From the NCBI RefSeq assembly GCF_024734895.1, contig NZ_CP091430.1, forward strand, positions 3,428,501-3,492,500: 64,000 nucleotides of DNA, in the 5' to 3' direction. The stretch's first letter is position 1. The number at the start of each line of letters is the position of its first letter. Below the pieces are notes generated by a model, which did not search any database, had not been told where the DNA came from, and saw only the letters and a list, made by a program, of their open reading frames with translations. The translations under genes were made by a program, and so were the position numbers. The DNA is from Paenibacillus spongiae (GTDB lineage Bacteria > Bacillota > Bacilli > Paenibacillales > Paenibacillaceae). Below are positions 52,604 through 61,196 of the stretch, piece by piece.

Positions 52604-53794
52604 ATGCCACAACCGAAATACATGACGGACATCGGCAAATTGACGAATATTCCGGAGAAAGAACGGGAGAAATTGAAGCTTATTACGGACAAGTTCGTTT
52701 TTCGAGTGAATGATTATTACTTGAATTTAATTGATTGGGATGATCCGAACGATCCGGTCCGTAAGCTAGTCATTCCAAATGAGGATGAACTTGGGGAGTA
52801 TGGGCGATGGGATGCATCGGACGAAGATACGAATTATGTCGTTCCAGGATGCCAACACAAGTATAATTCGACGGCACTTCTTATTGTATCTGAGGTATGC
52901 GGTGCTTATTGCCGATATTGTTTTCGAAAGCGGCTTTTCCGTAATGACGTTAAAGAAGCCGTGTCGGATATAGAACCAGGCTTACAGTATATTGCACAGC
53001 ATCCGGAAATCAGTAACGTTCTACTGACCGGTGGCGACAGCCTGATCCTTGGAACCGCGAAGCTGAAGATTATCCTTGAACGCTTAAGAGCCATTGAACA
53101 CGTGAAAATCATTCGCCTAGGTTCGAAAATGCCCGTATTTAATCCGATGCGGATCTACGAGGACGAGGCGTTATTGGAGACGTTTAAGGAATATTCAACA
53201 CCTGAGAAAAGAATTTATGTCATGGCACATATTAATCATCCGCGCGAGATCACTCCGGAAGCCATTCAAGGATTCACGGCCCTGCAGAAAGCGGGGGTGA
53301 TTCTAGTAAACCAGACACCAATACTTCGCGGTATAAATGATGATCCGAAAATCCTGGGGGAGCTGCTCGATAAGCTGTCCGAGGCTGGGGTAACCCCGTA
53401 CTATTTCTTTATCAATAGGCCAGTCGCGGGCAACAACGCTTTTGTTCTGCCTTTGCGGGAAGTTTACGATATCGTCGAGCAAGCTAAAGCGCTAACGTCT
53501 GGTTTAGGCAAGAGGGTTCGCTTGTCCATGAGCCATACCTCCGGAAAAATTGAAATTCTTGCTATCGAGGAAGGTAAGGCTTATCTGAAATATCACCAAT
53601 CAAGAGACGGCCACTATGGCCGATTCATGATATTGGATTGCCCCGAACAGGCGACATGGTTCGATGACCTTCCGGGGAATGAGCAATATTGGAGAAAGCC
53701 TGTGAAAAAAACAAATGCGGTAGTTTCCGTTAACACACTAGCGGATATGCCTGCGGCATCAAGAAAAGTGAAGAGATTAAATAGCAACCATTAG
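52604..53794 (+). CDS. KamA-family radical SAM 2,3-aminomutase
   Basis: 396 aa from ATG 52604, behind AAGGAGGAGG. Radical-SAM cluster motif CGAYCRYCFRKRLF near residue 104; LLTGGDSLI near 150 is typical of the family; the PLP-binding Lys is probably in MSHTSGKIEI near 315. Lysine 2,3-aminomutase uses two Asp residues to hold the lysine side-chain amine; by eye alignment these positions are Asn (in FFINRPVAG) and Ser, so the substrate may be glutamate or another amino acid. A beta-amino acid product would fit an osmolyte role. It is under the c-di-AMP riboswitch and has its own terminator. Confidence 0.82.
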   Translation: MPQPKYMTDIGKLTNIPEKEREKLKLITDKFVFRVNDYYLNLIDWDDPNDPVRKLVIPNEDELGEYGRWDASDEDTNYVVPGCQHKYNSTALLIVSEVCGAYCRYCFRKRLFRNDVKEAVSDIEPGLQYIAQHPEISNVLLTGGDSLILGTAKLKIILERLRAIEHVKIIRLGSKMPVFNPMRIYEDEALLETFKEYSTPEKRIYVMAHINHPREITPEAIQGFTALQKAGVILVNQTPILRGINDDPKILGELLDKLSEAGVTPYYFFINRPVAGNNAFVLPLREVYDIVEQAKALTSGLGKRVRLSMSHTSGKIEILAIEEGKAYLKYHQSRDGHYGRFMILDCPEQATWFDDLPGNEQYWRKPVKKTNAVVSVNTLADMPAASRKVKRLNSNH

Positions 53795-54226
53795 TTTGAA
53801 TCGTGACGCGACTTCTTTACGGGACGATCCAATCGATTGCAAAGGATGCCATTCATATCGTTCTGCTAGCCAATACAAACAAGTTATAATAAGCGAGCCT
53901 AAATGGGGTCGCTTTTTTATGTTTATCGAAATATAGCGATTTAGATCGATATTTTGTCATATATTATTAATTACATGAATTTAGATGCAGTTATCTTTAA
54001 TTATCTCATATTTACTTAATAGGAAGCGATATATCTTCAAGTCGAACTGGGTAGTATTCGGGAGAATAGGGGAGGAAAAAGCTGGATGAGACTGGTCAGA
54101 TCCCCATATCCTTGCTGAGCGGACCTGAGCTGACGTGAAGGGCTTATATCAAGGGTGAGCCTTATTGGTTACTCATGTTATGATCATTAACGTGTTCAAT
54201 AACGAATCCGAAAGGAGTGAGGAAAA
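53795..54226 (+). other. Upstream region of ehuB with a possible structured leader
   Basis: Beyond the kamA terminator (53891-53918) there is a strongly AT-rich stretch (53920-54040), then a G-rich segment (54060-54180) with several potential stems: GGGGA/TCCCC (54069, 54101), CCTTG/CAAGG (54110, 54150), and GTGAG/CTCAT around 54156-54177. No known riboswitch class is recognised. Confidence 0.35.
53891..53918 (+). terminator. Terminator of the aminomutase gene
   Basis: Stem AAGCGA/TCGCTT extended by CC/GG after one mismatch, followed by TTTTTT. Confidence 0.8.
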
Positions 54227-55126
54227 TTGAGGAAATGGATTCATGCTGTTCTTTGCTTAATGTTGATCGGTTTCTTGATGGGATGCAGTTCAGATGAGGA
54301 CAAAGCCAACGAAGGAACTAACACGAACGAACCCGCTGCTAAGGAGACAACATTAGCCAAAGCGCAGCGAGAAGGGTATATTACCGTGGGGTTCGCCAAT
54401 GAACGACCTTATGCCTATGCTACACCAGAGGGCAAACTTACCGGAGAAGCTGTTGAGATCTCACGCAAGATCTTAACTAATCTAGGCATCGAGCAAATGG
54501 ATGGCGTACTTACTGAATTCGGTTCTCTTATCCCGGGGCTCAAAGCCGAGCGTTACGACATGATCACGGCAGGTATGTTTATTACTCAAGAACGTGCGAA
54601 ACAGGTGGCTTTCGCCAATCCGGAGTATAGCATAGGCGAAGCTATAGCGGTGAAGAAAGGAAATCCATTGAAATTACATAGTTATGAGGACATCAAAGCA
54701 AATCCTAAAGCTAAAATTGCCGTCATGGTCGGTGCGATCGAAGCGGATTACTTGAAGAGCGTCGGCGTATCCGAATCGCAAATCCTGTCGGTTCCGGATC
54801 AGCCTTCTGCCATCTCCGCCTTACAGTCCGGACGCGCCGACGCAATCACGATGACAGGTCCATCACTGCAGTCCATGCTAGAGTCCGCAAAGGATGATAA
54901 TCTCGAGCGTGTCATGGATTTCGAACAACCGATCGTCGATGGTGAAAGCGTTAGAGGCTATGGGGCGGCCGTATTTCGCATAGGCGACGATGAATTCAGA
55001 GAAGCATTCAACGCGGAACTTGAGAAACTAAAGGAATCCGGCGAACTGCTAGAAATTCTAAAGACATTCGGATTTACAGAGCAAGAACTTCCGGGTGACG
55101 TTACGACAGAGGAACTGCTAAAGTAA
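54227..55126 (+). CDS. ehuB: Ectoine/hydroxyectoine ABC transporter binding lipoprotein EhuB
   Basis: 299 aa, TTG 54227 nine bases after AAAGGAG. Signal peptide with lipobox LMGC near residue 20. The mature protein is a polar-amino-acid-type (family 3) SBP; the segments VGFANERPYAYATPEGKLTGEAVEI and LTEFGSLIPGLKAERYDMITAGMFIT fit EhuB well. It captures ectoine or 5-hydroxyectoine from outside. It heads an operon with two permeases, an ATPase and ectABCD, so import and synthesis of the same osmolyte are joined. Stop and next start overlap by one base (TAATG). Confidence 0.87.
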   Translation: MRKWIHAVLCLMLIGFLMGCSSDEDKANEGTNTNEPAAKETTLAKAQREGYITVGFANERPYAYATPEGKLTGEAVEISRKILTNLGIEQMDGVLTEFGSLIPGLKAERYDMITAGMFITQERAKQVAFANPEYSIGEAIAVKKGNPLKLHSYEDIKANPKAKIAVMVGAIEADYLKSVGVSESQILSVPDQPSAISALQSGRADAITMTGPSLQSMLESAKDDNLERVMDFEQPIVDGESVRGYGAAVFRIGDDEFREAFNAELEKLKESGELLEILKTFGFTEQELPGDVTTEELLK

Positions 55127-55782
55127 TGGAATGGCTATCACTGGATTTGCTGCCGCCCTTGCTTACAGGATTAAAGACCACGTTACTCTTAACTTTCTAT
55201 AGTATTATCGTTGCTCTCTGCTGTGCCTTCCTAGCGGGGATTGGCCGATTATCGCGCTCTCCGATATTACGAGGCATCATCACGGCATATGTTGAAATCT
55301 TTCGTGGAACGTCGCTGCTTGTACAGTTGTTCTGGATCTACTTTGCGCTGCCGATGCTTCTGGATATACGGTTGTCAGCGATGACCGCAGCTGTCCTTGC
55401 CCTTGGGTTGAACTATGGAGCCTACGGTTCGGAAGTGGTAAGAAGTTCGATACTCGCAGTTCCCAAAGGACAAATCGAAGCTTCGATCGCCTTAAACATG
55501 ACACCCTATCAACGGATGAGAAGGATTGTCCTGCCGCAAGCTTGGGCAATGATGCTGCCTGGATTCGGAAATTTACAGATCGAATTGTTAAAAGGAACTT
55601 CACTTGTCTATCTCATCACATTGATGGATGTGACCTATCAAGGAATAACGCTGCGCTCGTATGATATTTCCCGGACCCCTGCCATATTCGCGTGGCTGCT
55701 GATTCTATATTTTATAGTGGCATATGCGCTAACTTTAATCATTCGGCTCGCTGAACGCAAAGCAACCGCAGGGAGGGGATAG
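55126..55782 (+). CDS. ehuC: Ectoine/hydroxyectoine ABC transporter permease EhuC
   Basis: 218-aa HisMQ-type permease with five predicted spans. The conserved loop is VPKGQIEASIALNMTPYQRMRRIVLPQAW near residue 115. It starts inside the stop of ehuB and lies 3 bases before ehuD, so translation is coupled. It forms the channel with EhuD. Confidence 0.87.
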   Translation: MEWLSLDLLPPLLTGLKTTLLLTFYSIIVALCCAFLAGIGRLSRSPILRGIITAYVEIFRGTSLLVQLFWIYFALPMLLDIRLSAMTAAVLALGLNYGAYGSEVVRSSILAVPKGQIEASIALNMTPYQRMRRIVLPQAWAMMLPGFGNLQIELLKGTSLVYLITLMDVTYQGITLRSYDISRTPAIFAWLLILYFIVAYALTLIIRLAERKATAGRG

Positions 55783-55785
55783 CCG

Positions 55786-56460
55786 ATGTGGGATTGGCAA
55801 TATGCAAAATCAATCTTACCCAAACTGCTGGAAGTGATCCCAACGACGTTGGCTGCTACATTTGCAGGTTTTATCATCGCTTGTCTGCTTGGCTTACCAA
55901 TCGCGCTGGCCAAAAGATCTAGCAGCAAATGGATTTCTTTTCCGGTTATTGCAGTTACGGAATTCATTCGAAGCACACCGCTGCTCATTCAATTGTTCGT
56001 ATTGGTTTTTGTCCTGCCGCAAAGCTTAGGCATCATCTTATCACCCTTTCTGGCCGGCATATTGGGTATGGGCATCCATTACAGTACCTACCTGTCCGAA
56101 GTATATCGATCCGGCATTGATGCTATTCCTAAGGGTCAATGGGAGGCAAGCATCGCACTGAATTTCAGCAAGACTCGTACATGGACCCGTATCGTGCTTC
56201 CGCAATCCATTCCTCCGACAATTCCCGTTATGGGCAATTATTTGATCGTCATGTTCAAAGAAACGCCTACCTTGTCAGCGATCACGGTTGTGGAATTGCT
56301 TATGACGGCGAAAGTTGTGGGCTCTGCGTCATTCAAATATGTCGAAGCGTTTACTTTGGTTGGTGTGATCTTCTTCCTGCTCAGTTATCCTTCCGCCCTT
56401 CTTGTCCGTGCGCTGGAACGACGTATGAAACGAAGAGAAAGGAGAGGTTTAGCTAGATGA
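55786..56460 (+). CDS. ehuD: Ectoine/hydroxyectoine ABC transporter permease EhuD
   Basis: 224-aa HisMQ-type permease, five predicted spans; loop IPKGQWEASIALNFSKTRTWTRIVLPQSIPP near residue 112. GAGGGGAT precedes ATG 55786. Its stop overlaps the ehuA start by four bases (ATGA). Confidence 0.87.
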   Translation: MWDWQYAKSILPKLLEVIPTTLAATFAGFIIACLLGLPIALAKRSSSKWISFPVIAVTEFIRSTPLLIQLFVLVFVLPQSLGIILSPFLAGILGMGIHYSTYLSEVYRSGIDAIPKGQWEASIALNFSKTRTWTRIVLPQSIPPTIPVMGNYLIVMFKETPTLSAITVVELLMTAKVVGSASFKYVEAFTLVGVIFFLLSYPSALLVRALERRMKRRERRGLAR

Positions 56461-57302
56461 GTCAGAATATTCGGAAAATAAAGTCGGACAAACCGATTGT
56501 GAGTTACAGGAAAGTAACGAAATCTTTCGGTGATCATACGGTTCTTAAAGAACTGGATTTGGATATTCTTCCGGGTGAGAAGATTGCCTTAATCGGACCT
56601 AGCGGTTCCGGCAAGACGACGATTGCACGTCTTCTAATGACCTTGGAAGCACCGACTTCAGGTACTATCGAGGTCGATGGCGAAATGTTGTGGCACATGC
56701 AGAGTAGAGGTAAACTGGTAGCCGCAAATGAACAACATTTGCATCAGGTACGCAGTAAAATAGGAATGGTCTTTCAGCATTTTAATCTATTTCCTCATAT
56801 GACTATCCTTCGTAACGTTACAGAAGCGCTGGTCCATGTTCTTAAGATGCCCAAGGCCGAAGCTAAACAGCGAGCAATGGACATATTGGAGAGGGTAGGT
56901 TTGAAGGAGCATACAAACCACTATCCTTCACAATTGTCTGGCGGGCAGAAACAACGAGTCGCGATCGCAAGAGCACTTGTGATGCAGCCGCAAATCATGT
57001 TGTTTGACGAGGTAACTTCAGCGCTTGATCCAGAATTGGTTGGAGAGGTGTTGGATGTGATCAAGGGGATTGCCTCCGAAGGAGACATGGCTATGATTCT
57101 CATCACGCATGAAATGGATTTTGCCCGCGAAGTAGCCGATCGTGTCCTATTCACGGACGGAGGGGTCATTGTCGAACAAGGAAAGCCGAAGGAAATATTC
57201 GAAAATCCGGAAAGCCCCCGATTGCAATCTTTCTTAGCCCGATTTTTAAAGGGGCAATCCGATCATGAAGCCGATCATCGGATCGCGGCAGGTACAGAAT
57301 GA
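56457..57302 (+). CDS. ehuA: Ectoine/hydroxyectoine ABC transporter ATPase EhuA
   Basis: 281-aa nucleotide-binding subunit: Walker A GPSGSGKTT near residue 46, Q-loop GMVFQHFNLFPHM near 102, signature LSGGQKQRVAIARAL near 160, Walker B IMLFDEVTSALDP near 181 and H-loop ITHEMDF near 220. It energises uptake with EhuC and EhuD. The start overlaps ehuD and the stop overlaps ectA (ATGA), so the transport and synthesis genes form one operon. Confidence 0.9.
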   Translation: MSQNIRKIKSDKPIVSYRKVTKSFGDHTVLKELDLDILPGEKIALIGPSGSGKTTIARLLMTLEAPTSGTIEVDGEMLWHMQSRGKLVAANEQHLHQVRSKIGMVFQHFNLFPHMTILRNVTEALVHVLKMPKAEAKQRAMDILERVGLKEHTNHYPSQLSGGQKQRVAIARALVMQPQIMLFDEVTSALDPELVGEVLDVIKGIASEGDMAMILITHEMDFAREVADRVLFTDGGVIVEQGKPKEIFENPESPRLQSFLARFLKGQSDHEADHRIAAGTE

Positions 57303-57802
57303 TACCTGCTGACAAGAATATAGAGGCAGTTCAATGTCGGCTTCCAAATATCGGCGATGGCGCGGAGATTTGGAGGATGGTACGGGATTGCGGTACGCTG
57401 GATCTGAACTCGCCGTATTACTATTTGACGATGAGCCAGTGGTTCTCGGAAACCTGCAGGCTTGCGGAGGATCGAATATTGAAACGCCTCATCGGCTTGT
57501 TGACTGGATTTCGACAGCCATCTAATCCCGATACCCTGTTCGTCTGGCAGATTGCGGTTGACAAACGTTATCAAGGAAGAGGGATTGCCCGGAAACTTCT
57601 CGATGAGGTGACAGACCATCCGGAAATAAGATACCTTGAGGCGACTATTGCACCTTCCAATCATGCCTCACGGCGTTTGTTTGCAAGCTGGGCTTCCTCA
57701 AGAGGCGCTTCTATCGTTACTTCTCCCGGATTTGACGAGACATGTTTTCCGGATGGGGAGCACGAGCGAGAAGACTTATACCGGATTGGTCCTATTAAGT
57801 AA
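57299..57802 (+). CDS. ectA: L-2,4-diaminobutyrate N-acetyltransferase EctA
   Basis: 167-aa GNAT enzyme making N-gamma-acetyl-2,4-diaminobutyrate, the second step of ectoine synthesis. Typical EctA segments are [22 protein letters not shown] near residue 28 and the acetyl-CoA loop [18 protein letters not shown] near 88. The order A-B-C-D that follows confirms it. Confidence 0.93.
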   Translation: MIPADKNIEAVQCRLPNIGDGAEIWRMVRDCGTLDLNSPYYYLTMSQWFSETCRLAEDRILKRLIGLLTGFRQPSNPDTLFVWQIAVDKRYQGRGIARKLLDEVTDHPEIRYLEATIAPSNHASRRLFASWASSRGASIVTSPGFDETCFPDGEHEREDLYRIGPIK

Positions 57803-57831
57803 GTTATTATAGATGGGAGGAATTGAGAAAA

Positions 57832-59133
57832 ATGAATGATTTGATCCAGGTAAGCGATCGTTTGCAAGTGTTCGGGAATCTCGAGTCGAATGTAAGAAGC
57901 TACTGCCGTTCGTTCCCCGCGAAGTTTAAACGTGCATCGGGTCATCAGTTGTGGGATGCAGAGGGAAGATCTTATATCGATTTTTTTGCCGGCGCGGGTG
58001 CGTTGAATTACGGCCATAATCCGCCGGAAATGAAAAAGAAGCTGATTAAATACCTTGTTGAGGACGGCATATCGCATAGTTTGGACATGGCCACGGAAGC
58101 TAAAGAACGGTTTCTTACAAGATTTAACGATGTCATTCTGAAGCCGCGAGGATTGAATTATAAAATCATGTTTCCTGGCCCAACGGGGACGAACTCCGTA
58201 GAAAGCGCTTTGAAGCTGGCCCGTAAAGTGACAGGCAGACAAACGATAATGAGCTTCACGAATGCATTTCATGGCATGACTTTAGGAGCTCTAGCAGTCA
58301 CCGGGAATAAATTCAAGCGAAGCGGCGCGGGAGTTCCTCTGAACCATACGTTATCAATGCCTTATGACGGATATATGGGGCGAGACGTGAATTCAATTGA
58401 TTACATTGAAAGTTTCTTGAAAGACAGCGGAAGCGGAATATCGCTTCCGGCTGCGGTTATCGTGGAGACGCTCCAAGGTGAAGGGGGGATTAATGCTGCC
58501 TCTGACGAATGGTTAATCGGCTTGGCGAATCTTTGTCAGACATACGGTATGCTGCTCATTGTTGACGACGTACAGATGGGCTGCGGCAGAACCGGAACAT
58601 TCTTTAGCTTCGAGCATTGCGGGATCGTTCCTGATCTTGTATGCATGTCCAAGTCAATAGGCGGTTATGGGCTTCCTATGGCCCTTACACTAATGAAGCC
58701 TGAGCTTGATCTTTGGGAACCGGGTGAGCATAACGGTACTTTCAGGGGCAATAATTTAGCTTTCATAACCGCTGCAGCAGCGCTGGACTATTGGGAGAGC
58801 CAGGCTTTCTCTCATGAAATCGAAGAAAAAGCCGAGCTCGTTTGCAATGCGCTTGTAGAAATCGTGGCCAGCGTGCCTGAACTCAAAGGAGAAGTCAAGG
58901 GAAAAGGGTTGATGCAAGGCATTGCTTTCGAAGCAGGCATCGCCGAAAAGATATCGGCACTTGCATTCGAGCGGGGGCTAATCCTGGAAACTTCCGGGAC
59001 GGACAGCGAGGTCATTAAGATTATGCCTCCACTAACGATCGATAGAACGGGTTTGGTTTCGGGATTGCAAATACTTAAGGACTGTATATTCGATATAGCC
59101 GTCGATGTTAACTTACTCGTAAGTCATCCATAA
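57832..59133 (+). CDS. ectB: Diaminobutyrate--2-oxoglutarate transaminase EctB
   Basis: 433-aa class-III PLP aminotransferase that makes L-2,4-diaminobutyrate from aspartate semialdehyde. ATG 57832 is chosen over TTG 57823, which is only two bases from GGGAGG. The N-terminal block [21 protein letters not shown] is typical; PLP Asp in [14 protein letters not shown] near 255 and Schiff-base Lys in [12 protein letters not shown] near 282. No dedicated aspartokinase gene accompanies the cluster. Confidence 0.93.
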   Translation: MNDLIQVSDRLQVFGNLESNVRSYCRSFPAKFKRASGHQLWDAEGRSYIDFFAGAGALNYGHNPPEMKKKLIKYLVEDGISHSLDMATEAKERFLTRFNDVILKPRGLNYKIMFPGPTGTNSVESALKLARKVTGRQTIMSFTNAFHGMTLGALAVTGNKFKRSGAGVPLNHTLSMPYDGYMGRDVNSIDYIESFLKDSGSGISLPAAVIVETLQGEGGINAASDEWLIGLANLCQTYGMLLIVDDVQMGCGRTGTFFSFEHCGIVPDLVCMSKSIGGYGLPMALTLMKPELDLWEPGEHNGTFRGNNLAFITAAAALDYWESQAFSHEIEEKAELVCNALVEIVASVPELKGEVKGKGLMQGIAFEAGIAEKISALAFERGLILETSGTDSEVIKIMPPLTIDRTGLVSGLQILKDCIFDIAVDVNLLVSHP

Positions 59134-59153
59134 TCAGACAAGGAGGCTGCAGC

Positions 59154-59537
59154 ATGATTGTAAGATATCTAGAAGAACGTATAGGTACCGAATATGATGT
59201 CGTCGCACCAACTTGGAATAGTAGGAGGTTACTGCTAAAGGACGATGGCGTAGGCTTCTCTCTTCATGATACTCGAATTCATGCAGGGACTGAAACCATG
59301 ATATGGTATAAGCATCATGTAGAGGCTGTCTATTGCATTGAGGGAGAAGGAGAGATCGAGCTGGCGGAGACCCGTGAGAAGTTCCCGATTCGCGCAGGCA
59401 TGCTGTACGTGTTGAACGGCCATGAGAAACATTGGCTAAGAGGAACGACTGATATGAGAATGGTATGCATATTTAATCCGGCTTGCAGCGGACGGGAAAT
59501 TCATGATGAAGAAGGGGCTTACGAGGCCACGTCATAA
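59154..59537 (+). CDS. ectC: Ectoine synthase EctC
   Basis: 127-aa cupin-fold cyclase that closes N-gamma-acetyl-diaminobutyrate to ectoine. Typical segments: WNSRRLLLKDDGVGFSLHDTRI near residue 22, HVEAVYCIEGEGEIE near 55 and MLYVLNGHEKHWLRG near 85, carrying the metal-binding Glu, Tyr and His. RBS AAGGAGG before ATG 59154. Confidence 0.94.
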   Translation: MIVRYLEERIGTEYDVVAPTWNSRRLLLKDDGVGFSLHDTRIHAGTETMIWYKHHVEAVYCIEGEGEIELAETREKFPIRAGMLYVLNGHEKHWLRGTTDMRMVCIFNPACSGREIHDEEGAYEATS

Positions 59538-59564
59538 ATCTTCAAATAAGGAGAGTGTGAATAA

Positions 59565-60437
59565 TTGTCGAAAATGATTGATCATTATCCTACTAGGATG
59601 CTAGAAAATCCGACATTCTTGGAACGTATAGACCCTGTCGTATATAACCATAAATTAAATCAGAAGGAAATCGAATTATCGCACCTTGCGTTTTATGAGG
59701 AGAACGGTTACTTGTTCTTGGAGCGTTTCTTTGAAGAAGATGAAGTGGAACGATTTAAATCCGAAACCCGACTTCTTTTATCGGCCAGCAGATCTGCTAA
59801 GAATCCCGAAGTTATTCTTGAGCCGGACGGAGATGAAGTAAGATCCGTATTCGCCGTTCATGAGAGCAATCGATTCTTCCACGACCTAGCGGCCCATCCA
59901 AGACTCCTGGCGGTTATTACTCAAATTCTAGGCAGCGATGTATACGTACATCAGTCGAGGGTTAATTTCAAACCCGGATTTACAGGAAAAGAATTTTATT
60001 GGCACTCCGACTTCGAGACATGGCATGCCGAAGACGGTATGCCTAGAATGCGGGCACTAAGCTGTTCTATTGCTCTCGAAGACAATACGCCATTCAATGG
60101 CGCATTAATGGTTATTCCAGGATCCCATCGGCTGTTCGTCAGCTGCGTCGGACAGACCCCTGTCGATCACTACAAAGACTCCTTGCGCCGTCAAGAGTAC
60201 GGAGTGCCGGACCAAGAGAGTTTGACGCAACTCGTGAACGAAGGAGGTATCGAAATGCCAGTCGGGAAGGCGGGATCGGTTCTTTTGTTTGATTGTAACT
60301 TAATGCACGGATCGAACAGCAATATTTCCCCCATCCCTCGCAGCAATGCTTTCTTTGTTTATAATAGCGTATATAATCGACTTCAGGATCCGTTCTCCGC
60401 AAGTAAACCAAGACCGCAATTCATTGCTTCCAGATAG
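59565..60437 (+). CDS. ectD: Ectoine hydroxylase EctD
   Basis: 290-aa PhyH-superfamily Fe(II)/2-oxoglutarate dioxygenase converting ectoine to 5-hydroxyectoine. The EctD signature is seen near residue 145 (FYWHSDFETWHAEDGMPRMR, with HxD as H-S-D); the distal His in CNLMHGSNSN and Arg in PIPRSNAFF lie near 245-260. TTG 59565 is 11 bases after AAGGAG; the ATG at 59574 is an alternative. It ends the operon, before a hairpin at 60459. Confidence 0.93.
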   Translation: MSKMIDHYPTRMLENPTFLERIDPVVYNHKLNQKEIELSHLAFYEENGYLFLERFFEEDEVERFKSETRLLLSASRSAKNPEVILEPDGDEVRSVFAVHESNRFFHDLAAHPRLLAVITQILGSDVYVHQSRVNFKPGFTGKEFYWHSDFETWHAEDGMPRMRALSCSIALEDNTPFNGALMVIPGSHRLFVSCVGQTPVDHYKDSLRRQEYGVPDQESLTQLVNEGGIEMPVGKAGSVLLFDCNLMHGSNSNISPIPRSNAFFVYNSVYNRLQDPFSASKPRPQFIASR

Positions 60438-60458
60438 CTTAATGCATACATTGAATAC

Positions 60459-60488
60459 AGCTGTTGCATTCCATGGAGTGTAACAGCT
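60459..60488 (+). terminator. Probable terminator of the ehu-ect operon
   Basis: A 14-base inverted repeat (60459-60472 with 60475-60488, two G-T pairs) centred on CCATGG; the T tail is weak. Confidence 0.5.
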
Positions 60489-60550
60489 CTTCTTAGTTCG
60501 CCCGGCAAGGGCGCTATTTCTAGGGTTCAAGTCCGTAGCCATTAGCTCAA

Positions 60551-60780
60551 GACAAGGGTATCGATCGCGAAGTCGAATCTGAAGAGACAGCGCTTTGAAA
60601 ACCGGTATGAGGGGGCTGAATGACGTACAGAGCGATTTCGCGAATCAGCTTTCCGGCCTCAGCATGATCCGCAAGCGGCTTGATTATTTCTATGCCGGAG
60701 ACTTCAAGTTCTCGGTCGAGTCGGCTGCGGGGACAGGCACGAATGTGCGTTTGTCGGTGCCGATTACCGAGCATGAATAA
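60551..60780 (+). pseudogene. Remnant of a sensor histidine kinase C-terminus
   Basis: The first part reads DKGIDREVES, like a decayed G1 box, then breaks by stop and frameshift. From about 60650 another frame reads GLSMIRKRLDYFYAGDFKF and then SVESAAGTGTNVRLSVPI, which is the typical end of a YesM-like kinase ATPase domain. The rest of the kinase is missing. Confidence 0.6.
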
Positions 60781-61196
60781 TAGGCGGCGTAAGCGCTGCT
60801 TTTTTGTGTTCGTTTTTCAGGAAAGCGTTTCCTTTTATCGGATGTCATAGGCAAACAAGGCTGATATAATCAAACCAAACTTGCGAAAAGGGCTAACGTC
60901 AATTTAGAGTACTGGCAATTCCGGTCGTCTATTACGGACAGCGCTGCAGAGTCGGGATCATTCCCGAATTAGCGACCATTGGGACACGAAGGCTAAGATA
61001 TTGGCCGAACACCGCAGCCAGGTAGGGGATTGACTGAACGACCAATATGCCGTGTCTCATGCGGAAGGCAGGAAAGCACACAGCGTAACCGGTGGAGGGA
61101 CTTACATCCCCCGAGCAGGAGATTGTAACGGTCGATCTATTTACTGGCACTGAGTTCAAGTTGCATTTCTAATCATTTGAAAGAGGAGCGATACAA
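60781..61196 (+). other. Promoter region of the sugar ABC operon, perhaps with decayed coding DNA
   Basis: AGGAAAGCGTTTCCT (60819-60833) is a near-palindrome of loosely cre-like type; ATGTCA (60842-60847), 17-base spacer and TATAAT (60865-60870) form a likely promoter. The stretch 60900-61170 contains short open frames such as SPEQEIVTVDLFTGTEFKL, ending at 61172, that look like the end of a lost gene, but I cannot name the family. Confidence 0.4.

Noticed and set aside
60819..60833. CcpA cre site AGGAAAGCGTTTCCT
   Set aside because: The outer bases depart from the cre consensus and the symmetry centre is off, so it is noted but not called.
60932..61159. 75-residue open frame on the minus strand
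   Set aside because: No ribosome site or domain; it is antisense to what looks like decayed plus-strand coding DNA.
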